Source: Candidatus Bathyarchaeota archaeon
Lineage (GTDB): Archaea > Thermoproteota > Bathyarchaeia > RBG-16-48-13 > GCA-020355125
Length of the DNA stretch: 5,835 nucleotides
Direction: 5' to 3'
Assembly: GCA_030670615.1 (NCBI GenBank)
Contig: DAOVBJ010000066.1
Location: 1 to 5,835 of the forward strand
Shown: positions 4,806-5,835 of the stretch, piece after piece
How the letters are laid out: each line of letters opens with the position of its first letter
How positions within the stretch are numbered: position 1 is the stretch's first letter
Notes under the pieces: generated by a model
Databases searched by the model: none
What the model was told of the DNA's origin: nothing
The model's input: only the letters and a program-made list of their open reading frames with translations
Made by a program: the position numbers and the translations under genes

Positions 4806-5834
4806 TTATGCATGAGATCGTCCTGTTAGTTGACGCCTCAATGCATCGTAAAAGCGTTTACTTAATTCAAGGATCTGTGGTTCTGATAAGAGGTTAGTCT
4901 CATAGCCTAGAATAGATGATGGGGGCGACCCTTCTGAGATTCTTTTGAAAAAATCGTAGTAATCAAGAAATTCCGTAAATTTCAAGGTGAGACCGTATTT
5001 TTGGGGGTTTAAAAATTGAAGGCTGCAAGGCTCGAGACTAGTTGGGATGCAATACATGTCCAGTACCATAGGATATTGTTCGACTATTTTTTTAGCCACA
5101 TTGATTGTATCGTCGAAGTGTTTTTCAGTCTCCCCTGAGAGGCCTGAAGCGAAGGCAAGCTCAACTGGGATCAATTCTTCTTTAGCGTTGCTAAGCCAAC
5201 GAAAGAGCTCCTCATTGCTGTAGCTGTAGCCTGTATTCAAGTTCCTTACTTCTTCGGAACCTGACTGAATGGAATGGATGATTGAGGAGTAGAGTGGATT
5301 AAAGGTGCGTCTGAAGTCCTTAAGAAAGTCTTTACCTGAGATGTCCCATGACTCAAACTGGCAGCCAAGGTCTATTTTTTCCTTTCGAATCATAGCAAAG
5401 AGTTCTTTATGATAGTCTCGTTTTTCTGGATCGGGATCAAAACCCATGTAAATGGAGGAGATCTTCATTTCCGCAAACGTGACTAGTTGCTCAATGACCT
5501 TCTCTTTTGACAGGAAAATTGGGGTGTCAAGGCCGGTTAGGAGTTGTTGGGCATCCTTTCCTCCTCCACAATAGACGCAATTCATTGAGCACCCTCGTCC
5601 GAGGCAGGGGTATGCAAGCCGGTTAAGGTTGGAGTGGCCTAATTCTACGGAGAGAGAGAGTTGCATGTATTTATCAAAGTTTTCTAGTAGGCTGAAGTTT
5701 GAAAAATTTAGTTGGTTTAAGTCGGACTCGTCTGCTATGTATCTTCTTGTGCTTTGTTTTAACGCATTTTCCTGTCTGTACATTAAGTTGGGTATTTTTT
5801 CAAAGCTTTCACTAGAATGATTTTTACACTTATA
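4806..5834 (-). CDS. Radical SAM protein, probable B12-binding type, N-terminus beyond window
   Basis: This is a second iron-sulfur, SAM-dependent radical enzyme with unknown substrate. The first ATG in frame is at 5783, but the frame stays open to the window edge. The residues before and after that ATG (ESFEKIPNLMYR, then LNFSNFSLLENFDKYM) match the linker normally found between a B12-binding domain and a radical SAM core, so the ATG is probably internal. Numbering from it, cluster cysteines are 65, 69 and 72 in GRGCSMNCVYCGGG (CX3CX2C). The barrel continues with IYMGFDPDP (111-119), IQSGSEEVR (172-180), FASGLSGETEK (211-221) and EPCSLQFLNPQKYG (251-264); the C-terminus at SHA looks natural. 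The CGGG and NPQKYG signatures suggest an archaeal Ta0216-like B12-radical SAM subfamily, from memory and unverified. It differs clearly from the convergent neighbour. Radical SAM is certain; the missing B12 domain is inferred. Confidence 0.9.
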   Translation of the reverse strand, partial: YKCKNHSSESFEKIPNLMYRQENALKQSTRRYIADESDLNQLNFSNFSLLENFDKYMQLSLSVELGHSNLNRLAYPCLGRGCSMNCVYCGGGKDAQQLLTGLDTPIFLSKEKVIEQLVTFAEMKISSIYMGFDPDPEKRDYHKELFAMIRKEKIDLGCQFESWDISGKDFLKDFRRTFNPLYSSIIHSIQSGSEEVRNLNTGYSYSNEELFRWLSNAKEELIPVELAFASGLSGETEKHFDDTINVAKKIVEQYPMVLDMYCIPTSLEPCSLQFLNPQKYGLTLKFTEFLDYYDFFKRISEGSPPSSILGYETNLLSEPQILELSKRFYDALRRQLTGRSHA

Positions 5835-5835
5835 T

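Overview
The window most likely comes from an archaeon. Three of its four genes have TATA/BRE-like promoters, with predicted transcription starts at or just upstream of the start codon. Arginine is often AGA/AGG, terminators look like T-runs without strong hairpins, and two genes encode cobalamin-type radical SAM proteins of the sort abundant in anaerobic archaea. Assignment below archaea (for example a Bathyarchaeia-like lineage) would be a guess.

Layout from left to right. (1) 1-887, minus: the N-terminal 295 residues of a major facilitator superfamily transporter, cut by the left edge; it begins at a TTG with its own promoter and ribosome binding site. (2) About 958-1915: nearly 1 kb without a convincing gene. 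It holds palindromes, a GC-rich patch with coding-like scraps, a pseudoknot-like pair of inverted repeats, and a pyrimidine/T-run terminator for the next gene. (3) 1916-2989, minus: a complete LDH2-family (malate/L-lactate/ureidoglycolate-type) NAD(P)-dependent dehydrogenase, richer in GC than its neighbours. (4) 2990-3239: a divergent promoter region. (5) 3240-4670, plus: a complete B12-binding radical SAM protein, apparently leaderless from a GTG. (6) 4671-4805: a convergent intergenic region with two copies of the CTAGCTAG motif, an inverted repeat and a 13-bp tandem duplication. (7) 4806 to the right edge, minus: a second radical SAM protein. Its frame stays open past the first ATG to the window end, so it is a 5'-truncated gene whose N-terminal domain, probably B12-binding, lies outside.

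No operon is evident: each gene has its own intergenic space, and the two radical SAM genes converge. They belong to visibly different subfamilies, so they are not a recent duplication. The transporter and the dehydrogenase could handle one hydroxy- or keto-acid, but nothing here proves a link. The most unusual feature is the palindrome AGCTAGCT, present five times in noncoding DNA and absent from all four genes. I found no CRISPR array, tRNA, rRNA or insertion sequence, and nothing I can defend as a new multi-gene system.
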